From assembly GCF_958453765.1 (NCBI RefSeq), contig NZ_CAUDZA010000029.1, positions 1-30,854 of the forward strand: a DNA stretch of 30,854 bases, written 5' to 3'. The notes beneath the pieces were generated by a model that was not told where the DNA came from, searched no databases, and worked only from the letters and a program-made list of their open reading frames with translations. The first letter of the stretch is position 1, and every line of letters starts with the position of its first letter. Below are positions 6,335 through 14,958 of this stretch, in pieces. A program made the position numbers and the translations under genes. This DNA comes from Phascolarctobacterium_A succinatutens_B (GTDB taxonomy: Bacteria; Bacillota; Negativicutes; Acidaminococcales; Acidaminococcaceae).

Positions 6335-7511
6335 GTAAATCAACTCCCATATAACGTGCGATTGCGGCAACGTCCTTATCACCGCGGCCGGAAATATTTA
6401 TAACCATAATCTTATCCTGCGGCAGAGTGGGTGCCAGCTTCATAGCGTAGGCTACGGCATGCGCACTTTCGATTGCAGGGATAATGCCTTCTGTTTTAGA
6501 AAGATAGTTGAAGGCGTCAACTGCCTCCTTATCGGTAGCAGGAACATATTCCGCACGGCCGATGTCGTGCAGATAAGCATGCTCGGGGCCGATGCCGGGG
6601 TAATCAAGACCGGCGGAGATGGAATAAACCGGAGCAATCTGGCCGTATTCATCCTGCAGGAAGTAGCTCTTCATGCCGTGGAAGATGCCCAACTTGCCGT
6701 TTGCCATGGTTGCGGCGTTCTTGGGATTATCTACGCCCAGGCCTGCAGCCTCTACGCCGATTAAGCGCACGTCCTTGTCCTCGATGAAGTCATAGAACAT
6801 ACCCATAGCATTGGAGCCGCCGCCTACGCAAGCCACCAGCACATCAGGCAGGCGTCCTTCCTTTTCCAGCATCTGCGCCTTGATTTCCTCGCCGATGATC
6901 TTCTGGAAGTCGCGCACAATTTCCGGATACGGATGCGGGCCCATAACGCTGCCCAGAACATAGTAGGTATCCTCAACACGTTCCGTCCATACGCGCAGCG
7001 CTTCGTTTACTGCATCCTTCAGGGTACCGGTGCCGCTGCTTACAGGCACAACCTTCGCACCCAGAAGCTCCATGCGGAACACGTTGAGCGCCTGACGCTC
7101 GCAGTCCTCCTTGCCCATGTAAACAACGCATTCCATGTTCATCAGCGCCGCTACGGTAGCAGTCGCAACACCGTGCTGGCCTGCGCCAGTTTCGGCGATA
7201 ACACGCTTTTTGCCCATCTTCTGCGCCAGCAGAATCTGTCCCAAAACGTTGTTGATTTTGTGTGCGCCGGTGTGGTTCAAATCCTCGCGCTTCAAGTAAA
7301 TCTTGCAGCCACCCAAGTCCTTGGTCATCTTCTCTGCGTAATACAGCAGGGACGGTCTGTTGGCATATTCGCGGTACAGACGCGCCAGCTCCGCCTTGAA
7401 TTCGGGATCATTTTTAAATTTTTCATAAGCAGCCTCTAATTCCAGAACTGCGTTCATCAAAGTTTCCGGCATGTATTGACCGCCGTGAATACCATATCTA
7501 CCTTTTGTCAT
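6327..7511 (-). CDS. trpB: Tryptophan synthase beta subunit
   Basis: This is the PLP enzyme joining indole and L-serine to form L-tryptophan, in complex with TrpA. It has 394 residues, a standard TrpB1 length. The PLP lysine is Lys85 in REDLNHTGAHKINN. The cofactor phosphate loop is GGGSNAMG near residue 230, and the family block AETGAGQHGVATA is present near 106-118. It overlaps trpF by 14 bases upstream and trpA by 8 bases downstream, suggesting translational coupling and matched subunit amounts. There are no missing motifs. Confidence 0.97.
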   Translation of the reverse strand: MTKGRYGIHGGQYMPETLMNAVLELEAAYEKFKNDPEFKAELARLYREYANRPSLLYYAEKMTKDLGGCKIYLKREDLNHTGAHKINNVLGQILLAQKMGKKRVIAETGAGQHGVATATVAALMNMECVVYMGKEDCERQALNVFRMELLGAKVVPVSSGTGTLKDAVNEALRVWTERVEDTYYVLGSVMGPHPYPEIVRDFQKIIGEEIKAQMLEKEGRLPDVLVACVGGGSNAMGMFYDFIEDKDVRLIGVEAAGLGVDNPKNAATMANGKLGIFHGMKSYFLQDEYGQIAPVYSISAGLDYPGIGPEHAYLHDIGRAEYVPATDKEAVDAFNYLSKTEGIIPAIESAHAVAYAMKLAPTLPQDKIMVINISGRGDKDVAAIARYMGVDLHE

Positions 7512-8139
7512 CGTTATCTCCCCTTACCTCCGCTATAAATGCGGCAATTTTTTCCGGATCCTTGAACCCTTCTGTTTCTACGCCACCGCTTACATCTACG
7601 GCAAAGGCGTTACTGTTTTTCAATACATCTGCAACATTCGCTGCCTCAAGACCGCCTGCGATAAAATACGGTCTGCTGATTTTTTCATCTGCCACCAGCG
7701 CTAAATCAAAACGCTTACCAGTGCCGCCGTACTGCCCCTTGGTATAGGTATCAAAGAGCAGGTAATCGCAGGGATAGGCTTGCAGATTTTCAAAGGAGCC
7801 TGCGTCCTTCACGCGGACTGCTTTGATAATCGGCAGCTCCGTCTGCAGCCGCAGCCTTTCGCAATAAGCTGCATCCTCGTCACCGTGCAGCTGGATGACG
7901 TCTATCGTCCTGCTTTTGGCCAAGCGTACAATCTTATCTATCTCGGCGTTGACGAAAACGCCGACTGCCTTAATCTGCGGGTTAAGCATTGCCTTCAGCT
8001 GTGCTGCCTGCTGCTCCGTCACCTCGCGTTTGGTCTTGGCAAAAACGAAGCCTATATAATCCGGCAGCAGTCTGTTGACGCACTCTATATCCTGCACACG
8101 CTTCAAGCCGCAGATTTTAACCTTTACCTTACGCATCAC
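7498..8139 (-). CDS. trpF: Phosphoribosylanthranilate isomerase
   Basis: It performs the Amadori rearrangement of phosphoribosylanthranilate to CdRP, between the TrpD and TrpC steps. It has 213 residues and is a single-domain TIM barrel, not fused to TrpC. The catalytic cysteine is in the N-terminal KICGLKR motif (Cys10) and the general acid aspartate is in AFAVDVSGGVE near the C-terminus. Loops VGVFVN and LLFDTYTKGQYGGTGKRFD are typical. It overlaps trpC upstream by 11 bases and trpB downstream by 14. Two adjacent Met codons open the frame, so the start may be at 8139 or 8136. Confidence 0.95.
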   Translation of the reverse strand: MMRKVKVKICGLKRVQDIECVNRLLPDYIGFVFAKTKREVTEQQAAQLKAMLNPQIKAVGVFVNAEIDKIVRLAKSRTIDVIQLHGDEDAAYCERLRLQTELPIIKAVRVKDAGSFENLQAYPCDYLLFDTYTKGQYGGTGKRFDLALVADEKISRPYFIAGGLEAANVADVLKNSNAFAVDVSGGVETEGFKDPEKIAAFIAEVRGDNDDKR

Positions 8140-8908
8140 GCATCTCCTTCAGCATCGCCGCCGCATCCGCACTGCGCATCAGGGCCTCGCCCACCAGCAC
8201 CGCCTGCACGCCTGCCTGCTTCAGCGCCTTGGCATCAGCTGCGCATTGAATGCCGCTTTCCGCTACGAAAATCTTGCTTGCGGGAATCGCATCCCTCAGG
8301 CGCAGGCTGTTTAGCGGGTTCACGCTGAAATCCTTGAGATTGCGGTTGTTCACGCCGATGATTTCCGCTCCCGCCGCCAGTGCCATCTGCACCTCGCCTG
8401 CGGTGTGCGCCTCCACCAGAGCGCTCAGCCCCAGCTCCTGCGCCTGCGCCAAGTATTCGCCCAGCTGCGCTGCACTCAGCAGGCTGCAGATAAGCAAAAC
8501 AGCGTCGGCACCAATGCATTTGGCCTCGTAAATCTGGTACTCGTCCAGCGTGAAATCCTTCCGCAGAAGCGGCAGCTCCACTCTTTGGCGTACCGCCTGC
8601 AGGTAAGCATCGTTGCCCTGAAAGAACTTCGGCTCCGTCAGGCAGGAGATGGCTGCTGCGCCGCCTGCCTCGTACTCCGCAGCCTTGCGCAGGTAGATGT
8701 CCGTAAAATCTGGAGCAATGATGCCCTTCGAGGGGGATGCCTTCTTCAGCTCGGCGATTACACTCAGGCCGGGGGCAGCAAGCGCTGCCCTGAAATCCTT
8801 GCCCTGCGGTCTGCCCTCTGCCTCATCACGCACCGCGTAAAGGCTTTTCTGCGCTTTGAGCGCCCGCACACGCTCCTTGGTATATTCCGCAATCTCATCT
8901 AAAATCAT
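8129..8908 (-). CDS. trpC: Indole-3-glycerol phosphate synthase
   Basis: It closes the indole ring from CdRP with loss of CO2 and water. It has 259 residues and a complete TIM barrel. Signature segments in order are VIAELKKASPSKGII (catalytic Lys), LLRKDFTLDEYQIYEA (second Lys), LVEAHT, GVNNRNLKDFSVN and VAESGIQ, with the phosphate site at AVLVGEALMR near the end. It lies 21 bases after trpD and overlaps trpF. The DNA here is rather GC-rich compared with the flanking accessory genes. Confidence 0.96.
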   Translation of the reverse strand: MILDEIAEYTKERVRALKAQKSLYAVRDEAEGRPQGKDFRAALAAPGLSVIAELKKASPSKGIIAPDFTDIYLRKAAEYEAGGAAAISCLTEPKFFQGNDAYLQAVRQRVELPLLRKDFTLDEYQIYEAKCIGADAVLLICSLLSAAQLGEYLAQAQELGLSALVEAHTAGEVQMALAAGAEIIGVNNRNLKDFSVNPLNSLRLRDAIPASKIFVAESGIQCAADAKALKQAGVQAVLVGEALMRSADAAAMLKEMRDA

Positions 8909-8929
8909 AATCTAACCTCTTTAATCAGC

Positions 8930-9946
8930 TTATTTATTGCTCAGCTCAATCAGCTTTTCCAATGTCTGCAGTGCCTTGCCGCTGTCAATCAGCTCTGCCG
9001 CCAGCTTCACGCCATCAGCAAAGCTTGCAGCCTTGCCGCCGATATACAGGCTGGCGCCGGCATTCAGCAAAACTGCATTGCGTTTCGGTCCCTGCGCTCC
9101 CGCCAGAATGTCGCGCGTAATCTTAGCGTTTTCCTCCGGCAGACCGCCTACCAGATCTGCCTTGGTGCAGCGCTCCATGCCGAAGTCCTCAGGCTTGATA
9201 ACGTAATTTTTCATCCAGCCGTCCTTGAACTCGCAAATGGTAGTCGGTGCGCTCAGCGAAATCTCATCAAGTCTGTCCTGACCGTAAACCACCATGCCAC
9301 GCTTAACTCCCAGGTTCATCAATACCTGCGCCAACGGCTGAACCAGATACTCGTCATACACACCCAAGAGCTGCATCTTCGGGCTGCCTGGGTTCGTCAA
9401 AGGTCCGAGGATGTTGAATACGGTGCGTATGCCCAGCTCCTTGCGGATAGGTCCTACATATTTCATCGAGGTGTGGTATTTCTGTGCGAAGAAGAAGCAC
9501 ATGCCGACTTCCTTTAACAGCTCCACGCATTTTTCCGGCTCCTGCTGAATGTTCACGCCCAACGCCTCCAGGCAATCTGCGGTGCCGCATTTGGAGGAAG
9601 CGGCGCGGTTGCCGTGCTTAGCAACCTTCATGCCACCTGCCGCAGCAACCAGAGCGGAGGTTGTAGAGATGTTGAAGCTGTTGGAGCCGTCACCGCCGGT
9701 GCCAACGATTTCAAAAATGTCCATGCCGGTTTCGCATTTCAGTGCGTGGTCACGCATCGCTGCGGCGCAGCCGGCAATTTCATCGGTAGTTTCCGCCGTA
9801 GTGCTCTTGGTAGAAAGCGCTGCCAGAAAGGCTGCATTCTGCGTTGCACTTGTTTCACCGCTCATAATCTCATTGATTACGTCATATGCTTCGTTATAGG
9901 TTAAGTCCTCTTTGCCGACGATTTTTACAATAGCTTCTTTAATCAT
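8930..9946 (-). CDS. trpD: Anthranilate phosphoribosyltransferase
   Basis: It transfers phosphoribose from PRPP to anthranilate. It has 338 residues from the ATG at 9946, which is chosen over an earlier in-frame start at 9961 because GGGAGGA lies 6 bases upstream of 9946. PRPP and anthranilate binding motifs are present: EIVGTGGDGSNSFNIST (residues about 78-94), KHGNRAASSKCGTADCLEALG and the downstream NILGPLTNPGSP. It is not fused to TrpG. It is the first structural gene behind the T-box leader, so the operon starts at the second step of the branch and trpE/trpG must lie elsewhere in the genome. Confidence 0.96.
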   Translation of the reverse strand: MIKEAIVKIVGKEDLTYNEAYDVINEIMSGETSATQNAAFLAALSTKSTTAETTDEIAGCAAAMRDHALKCETGMDIFEIVGTGGDGSNSFNISTTSALVAAAGGMKVAKHGNRAASSKCGTADCLEALGVNIQQEPEKCVELLKEVGMCFFFAQKYHTSMKYVGPIRKELGIRTVFNILGPLTNPGSPKMQLLGVYDEYLVQPLAQVLMNLGVKRGMVVYGQDRLDEISLSAPTTICEFKDGWMKNYVIKPEDFGMERCTKADLVGGLPEENAKITRDILAGAQGPKRNAVLLNAGASLYIGGKAASFADGVKLAAELIDSGKALQTLEKLIELSNK

Positions 9947-10009
9947 TTTAATTCCTCCCATAGTTTACGCTAACATTCTACGAGAAGGTCTATCACAGTT
10001 TTGTTATAC

Positions 10010-10320
10010 AAAAAAGCCTGTCCTGAAGCTGCTTAGCTTTTCTAAGCAATTCCAAGGACAGGCTGTAAATACTTATACCTGCGGTACCACCTTGTTTCGC
10101 CGCCATTGCGACGCGCTCTCGCAGAGTGCCATCACACTCCTCACCTTTAACGCCGGTGTTGCGTTGCTGAATACTCTCGCCGAAGCGATTTGACAGCACC
10201 CTCAACGGTCCATTTATCAGCCTGCATCTCTATCCGGCTTCCACCTGCCCGAACTCTCTGTAAGCGCATCTGCTGACTTGATCTCCGTCTCAACGGTTTG
10301 TGGTTTTTTGAAGTTGTGCC
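10010..10320 (-). promoter_or_regulatory. T-box riboswitch, tryptophan-specific
   Basis: This minus-strand leader senses uncharged tRNA-Trp and prevents termination ahead of trpD. The T-box sequence AAGGTGGTACCGCAGG is at 10078-10093. The terminator is a long interrupted stem at 10010-10064 (AGCCTGTCC paired with GGACAGGCT, then six U). Stem I is recognisable in 10200-10300, including an apical GGGCAGGTGGAAGCCGG segment. The proposed specifier is UGG at 10210-10212 in AUAAAUGGACC, followed by the usual purine. The downstream trp genes agree with this codon. The specifier call is by eye and no fold was computed. Confidence 0.9.
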
Positions 10321-10321
10321 T

Positions 10322-10350
10322 AGTTTACCACCACGAATATCTTTCGTCAA
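10322..10350 (-). promoter_or_regulatory. Promoter of the T-box/trpDCFBA operon
   Basis: TTGACG (10345-10350 on the minus strand), a 17-base spacer and TAAACT (10322-10327) place transcription start near 10315, at the beginning of the T-box leader. Confidence 0.7.
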
Positions 10351-10422
10351 CAACTTTGTACAAAATCTTGCAGATTTTTTTATTTATCCGTGATTTTGTA
10401 AAGCAGGTTACAGATTTGTAAC

Positions 10423-10465
10423 AAAAAACGCTCTGCGTACTACCGTCAGTAATACGCAAAGCGTT
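10423..10465 (-). terminator. Terminator of the AAA ATPase/nuclease gene
   Basis: AACGCT-TGCGTA-TAC type stem (10428-10465) with few mismatches, followed on the minus strand by six T. It lies 13 bases beyond the stop at 10478. The trp promoter lies just downstream at 10322-10350. Confidence 0.8.
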
Positions 10466-10477
10466 AATAGACCAAAC

Positions 10478-12070
10478 TTAAACTACTGCCTCAATGATAA
10501 CCTTATCCCCTACATTGATCCGCTGCACTCCTGCCTGCTTATTTTTGTTGAAGCTAAAGCTCAGCAGATAGCCAACCTTAGTATGATAAGCAGCTAATTG
10601 GCTTTCTCCGCGATTATTATATTCGTTTCCGCGCCAAATTTTCATTTCGATAATATACTGCTCACCATTATAGTCAACTATCACATCTGTTCTGCATAAA
10701 TCCCTTGTACGCGCTTCGACATAATAGTTGCCGGTTCCGTTGATTATAGGACGCAAGTACAGCAAAAAGTACTTTCTTCCCTCCTCCTCCAGAAAGCGCT
10801 CATCACACGAACCGAAAATATCATTAAAATGCACAATGAATTTTTGGAGCACCATTTCCATATCCAGTCTGCCATTAGTTATAAACTGATTCTTATCCTG
10901 GAGAGATGCTTTGTAAAGCTCATTTTTCTGCAGCTCATCCTCCGCCAGATAATAATTATAGAGTCTGGTTTCAAAAATCCTGTTGGCAATCGCTACATAC
11001 CCGTCTTTATTTTTTATAAAGCCAAACATCGTAGCCATATCAATAGCTGCTTCATCAGCACTATAAGGATACATATTGCCGGAGAAAAGCACTGCCTTCA
11101 GCATCCGGTTCAGCTTCGGGTAGGCGTGCAGCTTCCCTATCAAGGATTCAAACAGGGTATTTTTCTCCTGCAAAAGCAAGCGTACTGCCGCATTAAAGCC
11201 AACCTTGGTCCAGGCAGCTTTTTTAGAAGCATATTCCGGCATTAAGCAAACCTTTTCGTCGAGCAGCTGGCACAATCTGGAAACCAAAAACGGATAGCCT
11301 GCCGTATAATCGTAAATCCAGCCTGCAAAGATTCCGGTATCAAAAGCAAGTCCGTAATCCTTGGCATATTCATTAAGCATAGCAGCAATCTCTGCTTGTG
11401 AAAAGCTCATGTCTATCGTAAAATCCGCCGCTATGTTCCAAGGACTGTTATATTTATGCTCTTCATCGGCACGCAGCTTTTGTTTAAGATTTTTGATGTC
11501 ATATACTCCGGCAAGAATAACAGATTGAAACGCAGGCTGCCAGGCACGTTCGATATATTGCGCCCTGAGCTGTGCCAAAAAATCTAAAAAAACCTGATTA
11601 TTAGAAGCACTGTCCACCTCATCAATCATCAGAACGATAGGCTTATCGCTCGCTGCACAGATATCTCTCATGCATTCAAAAAGCTCCTTCAGACTGAAAA
11701 TACTGTTACTGATTACAGCTGCATTTTTCAAATCTGCACAGGCCTTTTCCAAGGCAGTATTTTCCGACAGGCGGTTACGCTTCAGCGCATGCAAAAAAGA
11801 GCCTGCGAAAGCAATAGAAAATATATTGCCGTCCTTAAATTTAGAAGCATCAAAGGTTTGAAAGTCCAGCAAGACGGTGTAATATTCACTTTGCAGATAG
11901 CCGAAAAGTGCCTGCAGCGTTGTTGTCTTACCATACTGGCGTGCTCTGTTGATGGTGAAATACTTTTTGGCAGCAATCATTTCTTTAATCTTTTGCAGTC
12001 GTCCACTGATATCAACCATATAATGCTCGCCGGGTATGCAAACAGCTGTCGTATTAAAGGTCTTACGCAT
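10478..12070 (-). CDS. AAA-like ATPase with C-terminal PD-(D/E)XK nuclease-like domain
   Basis: A 530-residue two-part protein. The N-terminal P-loop domain has Walker A RARQYGKTTT (Gly47-Lys-Thr-Thr) and Walker B IVLMIDEVDSA (about 145-155). The middle is helical. The C-terminal roughly 90 residues match the PD-(D/E)XK layout of PDDEXK_9/DUF1703 proteins: an upstream Glu, then RTDVIVDY, then IIEMKIWRG (Glu-x-Lys), then ESQLAAYH. The cellular role of such fusions is not established; nucleic-acid processing or defence has been proposed. AAGGAG favours the ATG at 12070, while 12073 is an adjacent alternative. It has its own extended -10 promoter and a terminator, so it is a single-gene unit set between comM and the trp operon. 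Confidence 0.88.
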   Translation of the reverse strand: MRKTFNTTAVCIPGEHYMVDISGRLQKIKEMIAAKKYFTINRARQYGKTTTLQALFGYLQSEYYTVLLDFQTFDASKFKDGNIFSIAFAGSFLHALKRNRLSENTALEKACADLKNAAVISNSIFSLKELFECMRDICAASDKPIVLMIDEVDSASNNQVFLDFLAQLRAQYIERAWQPAFQSVILAGVYDIKNLKQKLRADEEHKYNSPWNIAADFTIDMSFSQAEIAAMLNEYAKDYGLAFDTGIFAGWIYDYTAGYPFLVSRLCQLLDEKVCLMPEYASKKAAWTKVGFNAAVRLLLQEKNTLFESLIGKLHAYPKLNRMLKAVLFSGNMYPYSADEAAIDMATMFGFIKNKDGYVAIANRIFETRLYNYYLAEDELQKNELYKASLQDKNQFITNGRLDMEMVLQKFIVHFNDIFGSCDERFLEEEGRKYFLLYLRPIINGTGNYYVEARTRDLCRTDVIVDYNGEQYIIEMKIWRGNEYNNRGESQLAAYHTKVGYLLSFSFNKNKQAGVQRINVGDKVIIEAVV

Positions 12071-12105
12071 CATTCCATCTCCTTGCTTCAAATATTTCTT
12101 CTTAA

Positions 12106-12111
12106 ATTATA
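12106..12111 (-). promoter_or_regulatory. Extended -10 promoter of the AAA ATPase/nuclease gene
   Basis: TATAAT on the minus strand preceded by ATATGC (TG one base upstream). No convincing -35 is seen. It lies 36 bases ahead of the gene start. Confidence 0.5.
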
Positions 12112-12164
12112 GCATATTTGCCAAGAAAAGCATATCTTGCAGCTACGCAAGACTTCTCTGCTCC

Positions 12165-13685
12165 CTACGGACGCACGCTGGTGCGCAGCTGAATAGCCTC
12201 CGCCAGATGCACCGCCTCAATGTTCTCACTGCCAGCGAGGTCTGCAATCGTGCGTGCCACCTTCAAGATGCGGTCATGGCTGCGGGCGCTGAGGTTCAGC
12301 ATATTAAAGTAGCGCTTCATAACATTCTGCGCCGCCGCGTCCAGCTGGCAATATTTAACAACCTCGCTCCGTCCCATCTGCGCATTGCAGTGCATCCCCA
12401 AGGCCTCCAAGCGCTCCTGCTGCACCAGTCGCGCCTTTACCACACGTTCGCGGATAGCAGCGGAGGATTCGCCCTTTTCCTTCGTTTTCAGCTCGCTGAA
12501 CTCCACCCTGCTCAGGTTTATCTGCATATCTATTCTGTCCATCAGCGGACCGGAAATCTTGCGCTTGTAGCTGTCAATTTCCGCTTGTTTACAGGAACAG
12601 CGGTGCACCGAATCACCGAGGAACCCACAGGGGCAAGGGTTTTGAGCAGCGCATAAAATAAACTTGCTCGGGAAGGTCATCGCCGCCCTGACGCGCGAAA
12701 TGCTCACCTCGCCATCCTCCAGCGGCTGACGCAGCATTTCCAGCGTAGCGCGTTCAAACTCCGGCAGCTCGTCCAAAAACAGTACGCCGTTATGCGCCAA
12801 AGTAACCTCCCCCGGGCGCGGTGTACTGCCACCGCCCAGAAGCGCGCTGCCGCTGATGCTGTGATGCGGACTGCGGAACGGACGCTCCAGCATGACGCTG
12901 TCTGCCTGCGGCAAAAGTCCCACAATGCTGTAAATCTTGGTAACCTCTAGCGCCTCGGCCTCCGTCATCGGTGGCAAAATTGTCACCAAACGGCGCGCCA
13001 GCATCGTCTTCCCACAGCCCGGAGAACCAACCATCAGGATACTGTGACCGCCGGCGGCAGCAATTTCCAAGGCTCTGCGCGCCACAAGCTGTCCTTTGAC
13101 ATCGGCAAAATCCACATGATAAATCTTATTATTATTTTGCAGAATATTTTCCTTCGGCAGCGGCGTCAGCGTGTTCTTCCCCTTCAGGTGCTCCACCAGC
13201 TCCTTTAAGGTTGCCACCGTATACACATCAATGCCATGAATCAGCTTGCCCTCGGCAGCATTGGCCTGCGGAATATACACCTCCTGCGCCCCGCACTTCT
13301 TGGCATCCATAATCATGGAAAGCACGCCGGAAACCTTGCGGATTCTGCCGTCCAGCGACAGCTCGCCGATGAAAACCTTGCTTTCCAGCTTTTCCGGCTC
13401 CAGAATTCTGCCGCAGGTCATGAGGCCTACGGCAATAGGCAGATCAAGGCCGCTGCCCTCCTTGCGCAAATCGGCGGGTGCCAGGTTTACCGTAATCCGC
13501 GTCATCGGGAAGGGATAATCGGAATTACGCAGCGCCGCCTTTACGCGCTCCTTGGACTCACGCACGGCCATCGCCGGCAGTCCCACCAGATCGAAGCTGG
13601 GCAAGCCGTTGCTCACGTCCACCTCCACCAAAATCTGTACACCATCAATACCACAGGTTGTTTCGCCAAGAATCTGTGCAAACAT
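12165..13685 (-). CDS. comM: YifB/ComM family Mg-chelatase-like AAA+ ATPase
   Basis: It is related to ComM, a hexameric helicase that promotes branch migration during natural transformation. It has 506 residues from the ATG at 13685, which has AAGGAG 8 bases upstream; the longer frame to 13754 runs into yraN. The N-terminal ChlI-like domain (residues 1-160) starts MFAQILGETTCGIDG. Walker A is GSPGCGKTM (220-228), followed by the block RPFRSPHHSISGSALLGGG and Walker B GVLFLDELPEF. A Cys-rich insert (CAAQNPCPCGFLGDSVHRC) and a C-terminal helical domain ending LAEAIQLRTSVRP complete it. It is the last gene of rnhB-yraN-comM. No competence genes are visible nearby. Confidence 0.93.
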   Translation of the reverse strand: MFAQILGETTCGIDGVQILVEVDVSNGLPSFDLVGLPAMAVRESKERVKAALRNSDYPFPMTRITVNLAPADLRKEGSGLDLPIAVGLMTCGRILEPEKLESKVFIGELSLDGRIRKVSGVLSMIMDAKKCGAQEVYIPQANAAEGKLIHGIDVYTVATLKELVEHLKGKNTLTPLPKENILQNNNKIYHVDFADVKGQLVARRALEIAAAGGHSILMVGSPGCGKTMLARRLVTILPPMTEAEALEVTKIYSIVGLLPQADSVMLERPFRSPHHSISGSALLGGGSTPRPGEVTLAHNGVLFLDELPEFERATLEMLRQPLEDGEVSISRVRAAMTFPSKFILCAAQNPCPCGFLGDSVHRCSCKQAEIDSYKRKISGPLMDRIDMQINLSRVEFSELKTKEKGESSAAIRERVVKARLVQQERLEALGMHCNAQMGRSEVVKYCQLDAAAQNVMKRYFNMLNLSARSHDRILKVARTIADLAGSENIEAVHLAEAIQLRTSVRP

Positions 13686-13704
13686 TATCAACACTCCTTT
13701 TCTT

Positions 13705-14076
13705 TTAAAAGCAGTGCGGCCAATGCCTGATGCTGATAGCCGCAGTGCTTTCAATGATAATTTCTACTACATCAAAGGAAAGCACCGGCGGCTGCTCCAG
13801 CAGACCTCTGCATTGGAGATAATATTCAGCGCAACGATGAATTTTTCTTTGCTTTGCCGGTGTCACGGCCTCTATCGGTCTGCCGAACCGGGTAGAAGCA
13901 CGTGTCTTGACCTCTATGAAGCTGATACAGCCACTTTTTTCAACAATAATATCAATTTCACCATAACGGTGACAGCGAAAGTTGCGGGTCAATATTTTAT
14001 AACCCATATTTTGCAGATAGCGGCAGGCAAAATCTTCGCCGTATTTCCCAAGACTACTCCTCGACGGGGTACTCAT
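13705..14076 (-). CDS. YraN family protein (UPF0102), endonuclease-like fold
   Basis: A small protein of the UPF0102/YraN family, related to archaeal Holliday-junction resolvases by fold; its function is unproven. It has 123 residues from the ATG at 14076. An ATG at 14097 is also in frame, and neither start has a strong ribosome site. The nuclease-like motif reads GYKILTRNFRCHRYGEIDIIVE then ISFIEVKTR (Asp followed by Glu-x-Lys). It overlaps rnhB by 23 bases and sits 19 bases ahead of comM, the usual rnhB-yraN-comM arrangement, which suggests co-translation. Confidence 0.9.
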   Translation of the reverse strand: MSTPSRSSLGKYGEDFACRYLQNMGYKILTRNFRCHRYGEIDIIVEKSGCISFIEVKTRASTRFGRPIEAVTPAKQRKIHRCAEYYLQCRGLLEQPPVLSFDVVEIIIESTAAISIRHWPHCF

Positions 14077-14884
14077 AGTTATCAGTCTGCGGAGCATAGA
14101 GGATATTTTCCTCAGCAGCCACCGGCGGCAGCTGCATGCTCTTCACAGGCTCAAAGCTGCGGCGGTGCCAGCGTGTAGCACCCAGCTCGCTCACAGCCTG
14201 CATATGTGCGCCGCTGCCATAGCCCTTGTTATGCGCAAAGCCGTAGGCAGGATAAACAAGATCAAGGCGCTCCATGATGCGGTCACGGGTAACCTTCGCA
14301 ATAATGGAAGCAGCGGCAATAGAAGCGCTCAGCGCATCACCGTGCACCACAGATTCAATCTTCATACCAGGAACCTTCACCGGCATAGCGTCAATCAGCG
14401 CTGCCTGCGGACGGCAGTGCAGGTTTTCCAGTACCTGCGCCATGCCCTGCTGCGTAGCAGAGTAAATATTCAGCTCATCAATATTGCTGACGCTGACGAT
14501 GTTCACCTCGATATCCAGCGCCTTGGCCATAACCTCGTTATACAGCATATCGCGTTTGGCAGCGGAAAGCTGCTTGGAATCGTTCAGCCCGCTGATAAAC
14601 ACATCCTTGGGCAGAATAACGGCAGCGATAACCAGCGGTCCTGCCAAAGGTCCGCGTCCTGCCTCATCTACGCCGGCAATCAGCTCGCAGCCTTCGTCAT
14701 ATAGCTCGCGTTCCAATTTCAGCATCGCCGTGAAGCGCTCCTTCTCCGCCGCCGCCTTCTCCAGACGCTTGTTGTATGCTGCCAGCAGCTTCTGTACTCC
14801 CTTGCGCTCGTCTGCTGCTAATGTCGCCAGCTGCTCCGCCGTCGGCGTGCCTGCCAACAGCTCCTTGATTTCGGTAATATTCAT
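14054..14884 (-). CDS. rnhB: Ribonuclease HII
   Basis: It cuts the RNA strand of RNA-DNA hybrids and single ribonucleotides in DNA. It has 276 residues. A roughly 65-residue helical N-terminal extension rich in Glu, Lys and Ala precedes the catalytic domain, as in many Firmicutes enzymes. The active site begins at Asp73-Glu74 in IAGVDEAGRGPLAGPLV. Further acidic positions are seen in LIDAMPV and in SIAAASIIAKVTRDR. GGGGGA precedes the ATG by 8 bases. It is the first gene after the bidirectional terminator that closes rbgA. Confidence 0.95.
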   Translation of the reverse strand: MNITEIKELLAGTPTAEQLATLAADERKGVQKLLAAYNKRLEKAAAEKERFTAMLKLERELYDEGCELIAGVDEAGRGPLAGPLVIAAVILPKDVFISGLNDSKQLSAAKRDMLYNEVMAKALDIEVNIVSVSNIDELNIYSATQQGMAQVLENLHCRPQAALIDAMPVKVPGMKIESVVHGDALSASIAAASIIAKVTRDRIMERLDLVYPAYGFAHNKGYGSGAHMQAVSELGATRWHRRSFEPVKSMQLPPVAAEENILYAPQTDNYEYPVEE

Positions 14885-14921
14885 CTTCTGTATCCCCCTT
14901 AACTTTTATTTCTGCATAAAG

Positions 14922-14945
14922 AAAAACCGCCCTGCGGCGGTTTTT
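14922..14945. terminator. Symmetric terminator between rbgA and rnhB
   Basis: Perfect 10-bp stem AAAAACCGCC/GGCGGTTTTT (14922-14931 with 14936-14945) with a 4-nt loop, active in principle on either strand. It ends the lepB-rbgA unit. Confidence 0.8.
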
Positions 14946-14958
14946 ATGGCACGACAAA

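Noticed and set aside
9993..10353. Short minus-strand open frames in the trp leader as leader peptides
   Set aside because: They overlap the T-box stems and terminator and have no Trp codon run; regulation is explained by the T-box.
14099..14115. GAGGATATTTTCCTC palindrome near the yraN start
   Set aside because: It lies inside the rnhB coding sequence, is short and has no partner site, so it is probably incidental.
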